The position numbers and the translations under genes are program-made. A stretch of DNA of 60,289 nt, from the NCBI GenBank assembly GCA_947588825.1, contig CANPZU010000012.1, forward strand, positions 1 to 60,289, in the 5' to 3' direction. Shown here piece after piece: positions 8,205 to 16,138 of this stretch (positions are counted from its first letter, which is position 1; the number at the start of each line of letters is the position of its first letter). Source of the stretch: an uncultured Clostridia bacterium (GTDB lineage: Bacteria > Bacillota > Clostridia > Oscillospirales > CAG-272). The notes under the pieces were generated by a model, which worked only from the letters and a program-made list of their open reading frames with translations, did not search any database and was not told the origin of the DNA.

Positions 8205-9449
8205 ATGATAAAGGAGAGCATTGATTTTCTTGCCGGGTACGATTCGGAGGTGGCAAACGCGATAAAAAGTGAGCTTGCCCGTCAGAGAGACGGCATCGAG
8301 CTTATCGCGTCCGAAAACTTTGTAAGTCCGGCGGTGCTTGCCGCCAATTCGAGCGTGCTGACCAACAAATACGCGGAAGGGTATCCGGGAAAACGCTATT
8401 ATGGCGGCTGTGCCTGCGTAGATGTGGTCGAGGATTTGGCGAGAAACAGAGCGAAGGAGCTTTTTGGCGCGGAGCACGCCAACGTTCAGCCTCACAGCGG
8501 AGCGCAGGCCAACACCGCCGTATATATAGCCCTGATTAAGCCGGGCGACACGGTAATGGGCATGAGTCTCGCGCACGGAGGTCATCTGACGCACGGAAGC
8601 CCTGTCAACATTTCGGGATTACTTTATAATTTCGTGCCTTACGGAGTTTCATCTCAGACGGGAAGGATAGATTACGACGAGGTCGAAAGGATTGCGCTTG
8701 AATGTAAGCCCAAGCTGATAGTCGCGGGCGCCTCCGCGTATCCGAGGATTATAGATTTTGAACGCTTTCAGTATATAGCGAAGAAGGTGGGCGCGTATCT
8801 TATGGTGGATATGGCGCACATCGCGGGACTTGTCGCCGCCGGTCAGCACCCCTCTCCCGTGCCTTACGCTGACGTTGTGACAACGACTACACATAAGACC
8901 CTCAGAGGACCGAGAGGGGGAATGATACTGTGCAGACAGGAGTACGCCAAGGCTATAGACAAGGCGATATTCCCGGGAACGCAGGGCGGTCCGCTCATGC
9001 ACACGATAGCCGCCAAGGCGGTATGCCTTAAAGAGGCGCTTTCCGACGATTTCAAGGCGTACGGCGCAAAAGTGGTGAAAAACGCCCAAGCCTTTGCCGA
9101 CGGCCTTAGAAATTGCGGCTTTAATATGGTTTCGGGAGGAACGGACAATCACCTTATACTGCTTGATCTTCGAAACTTCGACATAACCGGCAAGGAGCTT
9201 GAGAGAAGGCTCGACCTCGTTCACATAACCGCCAACAAAAACGCCGTTCCCGACGATCCGCAGTCCCCGTTTATCACCAGCGGCGTCAGACTCGGCACTC
9301 CGGCCGCCACTACGCGCGGGCTCGAAGAAGAGGACTTTCGGCTTGTCGCGCGTCTTATCAGGGAGTGTGTGGACGCCGATTTTGAGCAAAAGGCAAACGG
9401 CATAAGAGCTGAGGTCGCAAAAATTTGCGAAAAACATCCCCTTTACTGA
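8205..9449 (+). CDS. glyA: Serine hydroxymethyltransferase
   Basis: This PLP enzyme converts serine and tetrahydrofolate to glycine and methylene-tetrahydrofolate, the main cytosolic source of one-carbon units. At 414 aa it is full length. Visible motifs are [11 protein letters not shown] near 31-41, [14 protein letters not shown] at 55-68, HSGAQAN at 97-103, [13 protein letters not shown] around 201-213 and the PLP lysine in [14 protein letters not shown] (K231). GAAAGGAAGG precedes the ATG. It stands alone, with its own promoter (8072-8100) and terminator (9632-9660). Confidence 0.97.
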   Translation: MIKESIDFLAGYDSEVANAIKSELARQRDGIELIASENFVSPAVLAANSSVLTNKYAEGYPGKRYYGGCACVDVVEDLARNRAKELFGAEHANVQPHSGAQANTAVYIALIKPGDTVMGMSLAHGGHLTHGSPVNISGLLYNFVPYGVSSQTGRIDYDEVERIALECKPKLIVAGASAYPRIIDFERFQYIAKKVGAYLMVDMAHIAGLVAAGQHPSPVPYADVVTTTTHKTLRGPRGGMILCRQEYAKAIDKAIFPGTQGGPLMHTIAAKAVCLKEALSDDFKAYGAKVVKNAQAFADGLRNCGFNMVSGGTDNHLILLDLRNFDITGKELERRLDLVHITANKNAVPDDPQSPFITSGVRLGTPAATTRGLEEEDFRLVARLIRECVDADFEQKANGIRAEVAKICEKHPLY

Positions 9450-9958
9450 TTTTCGGGCAAATATAACCGTTTTAAGTTCCAAAGAGCAGCAAAGCGTTGT
9501 TTATTACAATTTCATGATTGCGGATATGTCTTATATTCCCGTAATTTTGCCGGGAAAATCAAAAACGCATTGGAGCGACAAAAAAATCTAAATTCAAATC
9601 TTTGCTTTTAGCACATAAAAAGATCCCGGTTTTGGCCGCCTTTGCGCGGCCAAATTTTTTGCTGTCATTTGAACAAAAGCCTCAGAGCGCGTATATCGTA
9701 TATATGTATGTATAATATATAAAATGTAAGTAAGACAAATCAAAAATAAAAAGACACGGCGTGATTTCAGAGTTTTATGGAGATTCATTTGAGCTTATAA
9801 GACATATTCCGTAAAACAAAAGGTTTGTGTCATCTTTTATAAATTTGTGCTTAAATAACGATGTATTTTCACATACTTTTTATGCAAAATAGTGTATACT
9901 AATTTCAGTACAATTAAAAATGATTGTGCGTTAAGTTAATAAAAGAAAGGAAAAAAAC
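9450..9958. other. Intergenic region between glyA and the CBM9-like lipoprotein gene
   Basis: It contains the glyA terminator. Before the next gene there is a likely -10 TATACT (9895-9900) but no good -35 at normal spacing. A short minus-strand ORF (9594-9788) covers the terminator and is not called. Confidence 0.5.
9632..9660 (+). terminator. Intrinsic terminator downstream of glyA
   Basis: TTGGCCGC pairs with GCGGCCAA around a six-base loop and is followed by ATTTTTT. Confidence 0.85.
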
Positions 9959-10783
9959 ATGAAAAAAGTTATTTCAATGCTGCTTCTTCTTGCTCTTGCG
10001 CTCACGTTTGTCGCATGCAGCGGCGATAATGATGCAGAGAACACCACTACCGTCGGAACGACAAAGGCTACGACCACAACAAGAGATCCTAACAATGACG
10101 ACGATAAGCCCAACCCCGAGGATCCCGGGGACGATAATGAAAAGCTCGATACAAACGTCTACCTTGCATACGGCTCCGCCGCGATCGACGGAGTAAAGGA
10201 AGAAAAATGGAATGATACAGAGGGTGTTGAGATAGCCACGGTTATAAAAGGCACTCCGGACGCCGATACGGTCGCAATGGCTTATGCAATGTGGGATGAG
10301 AACGGTCTTTATTTCCTTTTCGATATCAAGGCTCACGATTTCACTCAGCAGGCTGCGGTAGGCGACTTCAATAACGCCAGCATTTATCTCTTTATTTCCG
10401 AAACTCTCAATTTCACCGGCAACGATAACGTCACCCCCTATACAAACGGCGACTATCAGTTCGCTCTTATCAATGAAGAGCTTTCAATGATCCCGAGACG
10501 CGGTGAAAACGACCTGTCAGCAGAAGACGGCGACTATGAGGTGGCTTATAATATGGATAAGGAAGGCGGAAGCTTTGTGATCGAATTCCGCTATAAGCCC
10601 AAGCATATGGAGATGGCAGCCGGAAAGCAGCTCCTTCTTGACTATATGTACAACGACGTGCAAAACAATGTACGTATCGGCGCTACAAGATGGTACTGCT
10701 CGATAAACGGCGACTTTGCCACCATCAATTTCGGTGTAGGCGAGCTTTTGGCACAGGGCGCAGCTATCCCCGAGCACGCGTAA
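9959..10783 (+). CDS. Secreted lipoprotein with CBM9-like (DOMON-type) sugar-binding domain
   Basis: The 274-aa protein has a lipoprotein signal ending TFVAC (Cys about 20), a TTTT/acidic linker to about residue 60, then a domain that opens with AYGSAAIDGVKEEKWND, the usual start of a family 9 carbohydrate-binding module. AMWDENGLYFLFDIKAHD, NDSI-like NASIYLFIS and FVIEFRYKP continue the beta-sandwich pattern, and TINFG closes it. CBM9-like modules bind sugar chain ends; ligand here is unknown. GAAAGG stands before the ATG. This is the fifth Thr-linker lipoprotein within 8 kb, on its own transcript with a terminator at 10822-10857. Confidence 0.82.
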   Translation: MKKVISMLLLLALALTFVACSGDNDAENTTTVGTTKATTTTRDPNNDDDKPNPEDPGDDNEKLDTNVYLAYGSAAIDGVKEEKWNDTEGVEIATVIKGTPDADTVAMAYAMWDENGLYFLFDIKAHDFTQQAAVGDFNNASIYLFISETLNFTGNDNVTPYTNGDYQFALINEELSMIPRRGENDLSAEDGDYEVAYNMDKEGGSFVIEFRYKPKHMEMAAGKQLLLDYMYNDVQNNVRIGATRWYCSINGDFATINFGVGELLAQGAAIPEHA

Positions 10784-10821
10784 AAGAGTATTTTTACGGC
10801 ATTTAAAATTTAAAAAGATTA

Positions 10822-10857
10822 AAGACGTCTTCGTTTTTCAAGCGAGGACGTCTTTTC
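10822..10857. terminator. Bidirectional intrinsic terminator
   Basis: AAGACGTC...CG pairs with CG..GACGTCTT around a T-rich loop, followed by TTTT on the plus strand. It separates the convergent genes at 9959 and 10880. Confidence 0.75.
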
Positions 10858-10879
10858 CCGTCGGTATAACAATTTAAAT

Positions 10880-11371
10880 TTACTCTCTTTTCAGAGTATA
10901 CCAAACATCTATCTCATCTTTTGAGGGCGCTTCCCATTTGGACAGTAATTTGCGCATAAGACCTTCGTCCAAATAATAATCTGAGGTGACTGCACCGCTT
11001 AATATCCTGCGATTTCGTTCTTTGATATTTTTGTGCCATGTCAAGTCGTCCACGTCAATGTAATGCCATTCAAGGGGAATATTCTGCATACGATAAAACT
11101 CCGTAAGGCTTTTTCTGTCTTGGGAACTCCAAAATCCCCAATCCAGAATCACCGTACACCCTATATTCACTAATTCCACCGACTTCTTTTTAAAGTAATT
11201 GCAAATTCTGCGTGACATTTCATCATGCATTTCCCCCAAATTATTATCAAACAATTCCTTTGTCAATTCATCGCAGCACAAAACGACGGCCTTTTCCGTT
11301 TCTTTTATTTGATTGGAATAATAGGTTTTTCCGCTGCATATTTTCCCGCAGATTGCTATTACCTTGGCCAT
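10880..11371 (-). CDS. P-loop kinase-like protein (AAA/zeta-like fold)
   Basis: The 163-aa product begins MAKVIAICGKICSGKT, a textbook Walker A loop in the first 16 residues. A later hydrophobic strand ending in Asp (TVILDWGFWS, about 85-95) resembles the second nucleotide-binding element of small P-loop kinases. A longer in-frame extension to 11641 exists, but GGGGAG sits eight bases before the ATG at 11371, and the N-terminal P-loop position is normal from that start. Substrate is unknown; nucleoside, sugar or RNA kinase are all possible. It is downstream of the GH76 gene on the same strand, with a 253-base gap. Confidence 0.75.
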   Translation of the reverse strand: MAKVIAICGKICSGKTYYSNQIKETEKAVVLCCDELTKELFDNNLGEMHDEMSRRICNYFKKKSVELVNIGCTVILDWGFWSSQDRKSLTEFYRMQNIPLEWHYIDVDDLTWHKNIKERNRRILSGAVTSDYYLDEGLMRKLLSKWEAPSKDEIDVWYTLKRE

Positions 11372-11624
11372 AACCAAATCTCCCCGATTAATGATTAATT
11401 GATTAAACAGATTAAAACCCGACTTGTTGTTTTGTAAATAATTATAGCCGCAGCGTATAGAGCACGACCCCGACAAAATCATTCCCTGTGCCCTCGTATG
11501 ATGAATGACCAAAATCGCAGGGGATAAACTTTTTACAAAGCTTTTACTTGGAATTGCCTTGACTTTTTTTGCAGTGTCTTGACCGGCCGGCGCTTTTATT
11601 TGATGGTTATTGCCATAGTCATTG

Positions 11625-12596
11625 TCATATGCTGTTAACAAGCACCGAGACGGCGGAGCTCATTGAGAAAACGTCGTATTCCTTATTGTCCTCGGTTTTG
11701 GTCGCGAGCTGCGTCCACATAAGTCCTGCCGAGTTTCTGTTCATATAGGCGGACTCGGCGTTCATTCGAATCCAGTTCAGCGCGCTCTCGTCCTTTTGAT
11801 CAAGAGCATACCTGTACAGCCACCTTGCAAGTATTCCTTTAAAGCCCGGAAGATCGTTGCCGTTCTCCTCGTTGTTCATGATGCCGCCTTTATACATCTC
11901 ATTTACCGTATATGAGGCGGCGTCCCTGGCTCTTATCAGGTATTGATTCTCGCCGGTGCTTCGGTAAAGCAGCATGTTGGCGCCGATAAACGTGCCCTGA
12001 TTGTAGGTCGAGGACCATTTGTTTATACGTCCGTTGATATTCATCGCGTCGTAAACCTTGCCGATACCCTCCTCGTACATATTTTGGCTGACCCATTTTA
12101 TGGCGAGCTTCGCTTTTTCGGTATAGCTCGGATCGCCGACGGCCTTTGCAATAAGGCTCGCGGCAATAGAGGCGGGGCAGTTGACGCAGGAGTTTTTGCT
12201 TTGATTTTCTATCCTCCACCAAAGACCTCCTCCGAGATCGTTGCTGTACGCGCGCTCCCACGTCATGTCAAAGTTTGAGACGGCGCTCTCAAGGTATCTC
12301 TTTTCACCCGTAAGCAGATGCGCGCGCACAAGGGCTATGCACAGCCACATTATGTCGTCGTTAAAGGGGTTTTTCTCCCAGCTTTCACCGTAGGCCGATA
12401 TCGCGTGCTCGTACATTTCTGAAAACATTTTGAGATATTCCTCGCCGCCGAAGTTCTCGTAAGCGTCGACTATTATTTCAAATATTTCGGCAAAGTCCCA
12501 AAAATCCGCCTTTATGTAATCGCCGTTTTTGTAGTATGCCCGTTTGTGGTCGTCTATTGCCTGTCTTGCAATGGCTATTCTCTCTTGTTTTGTCAT
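11625..12596 (-). CDS. Glycoside hydrolase family 76 protein, predicted cytoplasmic
   Basis: The 323-aa protein is an all-helical (alpha/alpha) barrel type. FNDDIMW at 78-84 matches the paired catalytic aspartates (D80, D81) of GH76 alpha-1,6-mannanases. GGGLWWRIENQSKNSCVNCP near 121-140 and WSSTYNQGTFIGA near 195 are other GH76 blocks. It starts MTKQERIAIARQ with no signal peptide, whereas most GH76 enzymes are secreted, so it may act on imported oligosaccharides. GGGGAG precedes the ATG. A P-loop kinase-like gene follows on the same strand. Specificity inside the family is not settled by sequence. Confidence 0.88.
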   Translation of the reverse strand: MTKQERIAIARQAIDDHKRAYYKNGDYIKADFWDFAEIFEIIVDAYENFGGEEYLKMFSEMYEHAISAYGESWEKNPFNDDIMWLCIALVRAHLLTGEKRYLESAVSNFDMTWERAYSNDLGGGLWWRIENQSKNSCVNCPASIAASLIAKAVGDPSYTEKAKLAIKWVSQNMYEEGIGKVYDAMNINGRINKWSSTYNQGTFIGANMLLYRSTGENQYLIRARDAASYTVNEMYKGGIMNNEENGNDLPGFKGILARWLYRYALDQKDESALNWIRMNAESAYMNRNSAGLMWTQLATKTEDNKEYDVFSMSSAVSVLVNSI

Positions 12597-12901
12597 TTTA
12601 ATTTTCTCCCCTTACCGCTTCGTTATATGTTTATTTCCTACTATTTTATCATACCGCGATTTTTTTTGCAAGGCTTATTTTAAGAAGTAATACGAAACTT
12701 CATGTGGGATATTTTCTTTGCAAAGCGGCGCCTTACCCCGTTGGCAATTCTCGATGAGTAATTTATTTGCCGCCGGCTCAGGAGCAAACACAAATGTTAT
12801 ATGACAAAGGCAAACAGAAATTAAAAAAACAAAAAACCGCCCTCGGGCAGCTAAATAAATGCAAACAGAAAATAAAAAACCGCCCTCGGGCAGTTTTTTT
12901 A
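12597..12901. other. Gene-free stretch with duplicated terminator
   Basis: It holds the GH76 leader and two tandem terminator copies that serve the tRNA operon (separate entry). No protein gene is supported. Confidence 0.5.
12811..12897 (-). terminator. Duplicated intrinsic terminator of the tRNA operon
   Basis: Two ~35-bp direct repeats (about 12811-12850 and 12859-12897) each contain CAAACAGAAA...CCGCCCTCGGGCAG. On the minus strand each reads CTGCCCGAGGGCGG followed by TTTTTT. The operon thus has a back-to-back double stop. Confidence 0.75.
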
Positions 12902-12999
<98 letters not shown>

Positions 13000-13147
13000 T
13001 GATACTTAAATGTATATTTTTTGTTCGACGGCGTTCTGAACGTTTGTGTACGCCTCACAGGGCTGCGGGCGGTCTCAGGATATACGGCGCGCCCGGCCTT
13101 GAAAAAGACTGCGTTTGTTTGTTGCAGCGAACGCGGCCTTTTTCATG

Positions 13148-13224
13148 GCGTACCCTGACGGATTCGAACCGGCGACCTACTGCTTAGAAGGCAGTTGCTC
13201 TATCCTGCTGAGCTAAGGGTACAT
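13148..13224 (-). tRNA. tRNA-Arg (UCU), CCA encoded
   Basis: Acceptor GTACCCT/AGGGTAC, anticodon stem ACTGC/GCAGT with loop CTTCTAA (anticodon TCT), T-loop TTCGAAT, encoded CCA. Confidence 0.96.
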
Positions 13225-13261
13225 AAATAAAAAATTAAAGGAGGCATGGCGTTTAAAAAAA

Positions 13262-13335
<74 letters not shown>

Positions 13336-13350
13336 ATTCATTGCCTAAAC

Positions 13351-13379
13351 ATGATATCACAACGGCCAACGTTTGTCAA
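13351..13379 (-). promoter_or_regulatory. Sigma-A promoter of the tRNA operon
   Basis: On the minus strand TTGACA (13379-13374) and TATCAT (13356-13351) have a 17-base spacer, just upstream of tRNA-Gly. Confidence 0.8.
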
Positions 13380-13434
13380 TAGCATTTTAAAATTTTTTTA
13401 TTTTTTTTAGATGAAAGCGCCTTTGTCCCGCTTA

Positions 13435-13463
13435 TTGACAAAGACGGACTTTGGGTTTATAAT
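13435..13463 (+). promoter_or_regulatory. Sigma-A promoter of the phosphoribosyltransferase gene
   Basis: TTGACA (13435-13440), 17-base spacer, TATAAT (13458-13463). It is divergent from the tRNA promoter 55 bases away. Confidence 0.85.
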
Positions 13464-13513
13464 GTTTATAATAAAAAAAGCTAAAAAAATTTTGCCGAGG
13501 GGGTATATTACAA

Positions 13514-14071
13514 GTGAAATACTATAAAATAAAAGTTGCGGGTCTTGAAAGAGATCTGCCCATCTGCCGCGTCAGCGACGGTCTTTACATTGCGGGCTTT
13601 GTTATTTTCGGAGATCAGGAACTCACCGTCGCCTGCGCTCGGGAGCTTCTTAAGATGGCGCCCGATTACGACTATATAATAACCGCCGAGGCAAAGGGCA
13701 TTCCGCTTGCCCACGAAATGGCAAGGCAAAGATCGGATTCCAAGTATATTCTCGCGAGAAAAGCGATCAAGCTTTATATGACCGATGTTTTCGGAATCGA
13801 AGTACATTCGATAACTACAGAAAAGGTTCAAAAGCTGTATATTGACGGAAAGGACGCCGCGCTTATGAAGGGCAAAAGAGTGCTTGTCGTTGACGACGTT
13901 ATATCAACGGGCGAATCTTTGCGCGCGGTGGAGGAGCTTGTAAACAAGGCCGGAGGACTCATAGTGGGAAGAATGGCGATACTTGCCGAGGGAGAAGCGG
14001 CCAAGAGAAAGGACATAGCTTTTCTTGAAAAGCTTCCTTTGTTTGACGCAGACGGTAATATCATAGGATAA
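13514..14071 (+). CDS. Adenine phosphoribosyltransferase-like purine PRTase
   Basis: This cytosolic salvage enzyme family couples a purine base to PRPP. The 185-aa protein has the PRPP loop VLVVDDVISTGES at 123-135 and an upstream ITAEAKGIPLAHEMA block typical of APRT-type type I PRTases. The GTG start follows GAGGGGG by about eight bases. A consensus promoter precedes it and a terminator follows, so it is monocistronic. The N-terminal half is divergent from classic Apt, so base specificity (adenine, xanthine or other) is open. Confidence 0.82.
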   Translation: MKYYKIKVAGLERDLPICRVSDGLYIAGFVIFGDQELTVACARELLKMAPDYDYIITAEAKGIPLAHEMARQRSDSKYILARKAIKLYMTDVFGIEVHSITTEKVQKLYIDGKDAALMKGKRVLVVDDVISTGESLRAVEELVNKAGGLIVGRMAILAEGEAAKRKDIAFLEKLPLFDADGNIIG

Positions 14072-14160
14072 GTATAAGTCTTTTTGCAGATGTGTTCTGA
14101 CGCGCTTTTCTCTGCGGCAGGACCATTTAAAGTGTAAAAAACGGATATGGCTGTGTATCG

Positions 14161-14205
14161 ACAAAATTGCCGCATTTTTTGAGTGTGGCAATTTTGTTGC
14201 TGTTT
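14161..14205 (+). terminator. Intrinsic terminator after the PRTase gene
   Basis: ACAAAATTGCC pairs with GGCAATTTTGT around a 15-base loop, followed by TGCTGTTTTT. Confidence 0.75.
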
Positions 14206-14277
14206 TTGCACAAACATTGTAAAGTCAAACATTTAATTGTTGTGACCTTTGACAATTAAAATGCGGTGTGCTATCAT
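14203..14277 (+). promoter_or_regulatory. Promoter and conserved upstream motif of the first solute-binding gene
   Basis: TTGACA (14249-14254) and TATCAT (14272-14277) are 17 bases apart. Upstream, at about 14203-14224, lies TTTTTGCACAAACATTGT, which recurs before the tandem paralog. Its core ACAA-ACA-TTGT is palindromic, so it may be an operator. The motif ends 24 bases before the -35 here but only 7 bases before it at the second gene. Confidence 0.65.
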
Positions 14278-14314
14278 TAAAATAACAAAACTTATAAAAA
14301 GGAGAAATCATTCA

Positions 14315-15805
14315 ATGACAACGAAAAAAAGAATACTCGCTCTGTTTATGTCGCTTCTTTGTCTTGTGTCAACCGTTTTGGCGCTTGTTTCCTGCGCTGA
14401 CACGGACAAAGGCAACACCAATAACACCGAGGTCAAAAACGATCTCGAGCATCTTAACAATTTGGACTTTGGCGGAGAAGACGTGAATTTTATAATTGCC
14501 GGAGCCGATAACGACGATTACCACTATAGATCCATTTATATAGACGAAAATGCCGACGACGACGCGGTCAACTCGGAGATTTACGCGAGAAACATGTGGG
14601 TCCAGGAGCTTCTTAACGTCAATATCGTCGTGGGACACCATGCAAACCAAAATGTCAAGGCGATGCTCGGCGCTCAGCTTATGGCGGGATCCGACGACTA
14701 CGACGTTATAGCCGCGCGTCAGTATGACGACATCCAGCTTGCTCTTGACGGCGTTATTCTCGACCTTAACACGCTTGATCAGTACGGCGCGGACTATATA
14801 AAATGGGACAGAGAGTACTGGGCGACAAACTATATCGACGCGCTTTCCTTCGGCGACAAGACCTATTGGCTGACGGGTGACCTCTGCCTTCGCTATACCG
14901 GCGGATATTACGCGATGTTTGTAAACACTCCTCTTTACGACACCATATTAAAGCCCAAATACGGCAGCATTTATGACGTCGTAAGAAACAAGGACTGGAC
15001 ATATGACACGCTTATCAGTATGGTTTCCGACTGTTATGAGGACGACGGCGACGATAAGGTGGGAATTGAGGACCAAATCGGCCTTATGCTTCCCATTTGG
15101 GACAACATAAACGGTATGTCAATCTCGGCCGGCGTCGTCTATACAAGATATGACGAGAACGGTCGGCCTATAAACAACATTACCTCCGGCAATTCGGTTC
15201 TTAACGGCTTTATGGAAAAGTGCAACGAGCTTATAAACACCAAGGGAGTTTACGCTTTCACTCCTCCCAGCTCGAGCTATCCTGAAGCTATGGGGTACTT
15301 TGCCAACGGAACGGTAATGTTTGTTTCGGGACGTCTCAATCAGGCAGAGCTTTATCTGCGTCAGATGGATGATGATTACTATGTCATCCCTTGCCCCATG
15401 CTCAATAAGGAACAGGGCGCATACTACACCGGCGTTCATGACGCTATCAACATTTACGGAATCAACTACAACATTGACGATGAAAGAATAGCAAGAACTG
15501 CCGCGACTCTTGAGGCGATGGCGTACGGCGCCTACAAGGACATTCGTCCCGTGTACTATGACAGCTTCCTTAAATTCAAGTACACCCGTGACACCGAGGC
15601 CGCCGAAATGATCGATATCATGCACGACAACGTGTATACCGACTTTGTATTCATTTGGCAGTTCTCAGCCGATATGGCCAAGCTGGGCAGCTTCTTACGA
15701 AATAACGTTATAAAAAACAGCCCCGCCTCCGCAATTAAAAAGTATGTGGTAGCCTGGAATACAGGACTTGAAAAGATACTGAGCAGGATCGACGCGCTCG
15801 AATAG
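14315..15805 (+). CDS. Extracellular solute-binding lipoprotein, tandem copy 1
   Basis: The 496-aa protein has a lipoprotein signal (LLCLVSTVLALVSC, Cys about 27) and a fold resembling family 1 (oligosaccharide-type) ABC solute-binding proteins: GEDVNFIIAG near the start, MAGSDDYDVIAARQYDD and a Trp/Tyr-rich centre. The ATG at 14315 follows AAGGAG; an upstream in-frame start lacks a site. No ABC permease or ATPase gene is near, so it is an orphan binding protein whose transporter must be elsewhere, or it acts as a surface binder. Its twin starts 334 bases downstream. Confidence 0.85.
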   Translation: MTTKKRILALFMSLLCLVSTVLALVSCADTDKGNTNNTEVKNDLEHLNNLDFGGEDVNFIIAGADNDDYHYRSIYIDENADDDAVNSEIYARNMWVQELLNVNIVVGHHANQNVKAMLGAQLMAGSDDYDVIAARQYDDIQLALDGVILDLNTLDQYGADYIKWDREYWATNYIDALSFGDKTYWLTGDLCLRYTGGYYAMFVNTPLYDTILKPKYGSIYDVVRNKDWTYDTLISMVSDCYEDDGDDKVGIEDQIGLMLPIWDNINGMSISAGVVYTRYDENGRPINNITSGNSVLNGFMEKCNELINTKGVYAFTPPSSSYPEAMGYFANGTVMFVSGRLNQAELYLRQMDDDYYVIPCPMLNKEQGAYYTGVHDAINIYGINYNIDDERIARTAATLEAMAYGAYKDIRPVYYDSFLKFKYTRDTEAAEMIDIMHDNVYTDFVFIWQFSADMAKLGSFLRNNVIKNSPASAIKKYVVAWNTGLEKILSRIDALE

Positions 15806-16138
15806 CGCCATGTAAAAAGCGCTTTGCGGGGCAAGCTGCCCGTAGGGCGCCGGGACTTTTGATAAATCTTTGCTTTTCTCAAAAACTTTTGAAGGCGGCC
15901 CGCCTGTTGCGGCCCGCCTTTGCTTACTTTTACTTTTTACCTTTATCGTATTAATAAAGTGTAAAAAAACGGTTAACAACGAGAAATTCGTTAAAATACA
16001 CAAATTGTTTACCGTAACGGATTATTTGGTTGTATTTTTGTTGTGATTTTTGCACAAACGTTGTAAAGATTCACATTTGACAATTGCCATTATGTGTGAT
16101 ATAATAAAAATCAATAAAAATACATAAAGGAGAAATCA
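15806..16138. other. Spacer between the tandem solute-binding genes
   Basis: A GC-rich hairpin at about 15890-15922 (AAGGCGGCCCGCC...GCGGCCCGCCTT, imperfect) may end the first transcript. The second half contains the promoter of copy 2. Confidence 0.5.
16048..16105 (+). promoter_or_regulatory. Promoter and conserved upstream motif of the second solute-binding gene
   Basis: TTGACA (16077-16082) and TATAAT (16100-16105), 17-base spacer. The motif TTTTTGCACAAACGTTGT at about 16048-16065 is shared with copy 1; its core ACAA-ACG-TTGT is a perfect 4-3-4 palindrome next to the -35. Confidence 0.7.

Noticed and set aside
8649..9482. 277-aa minus-strand reading frame
   Set aside because: Complement of glyA; basic, low-quality protein composition with no motif.
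10880..11371. Zeta toxin of a toxin-antitoxin pair
   Set aside because: No antitoxin gene is adjacent, and only the P-loop is shared; the generic kinase-like call is safer.
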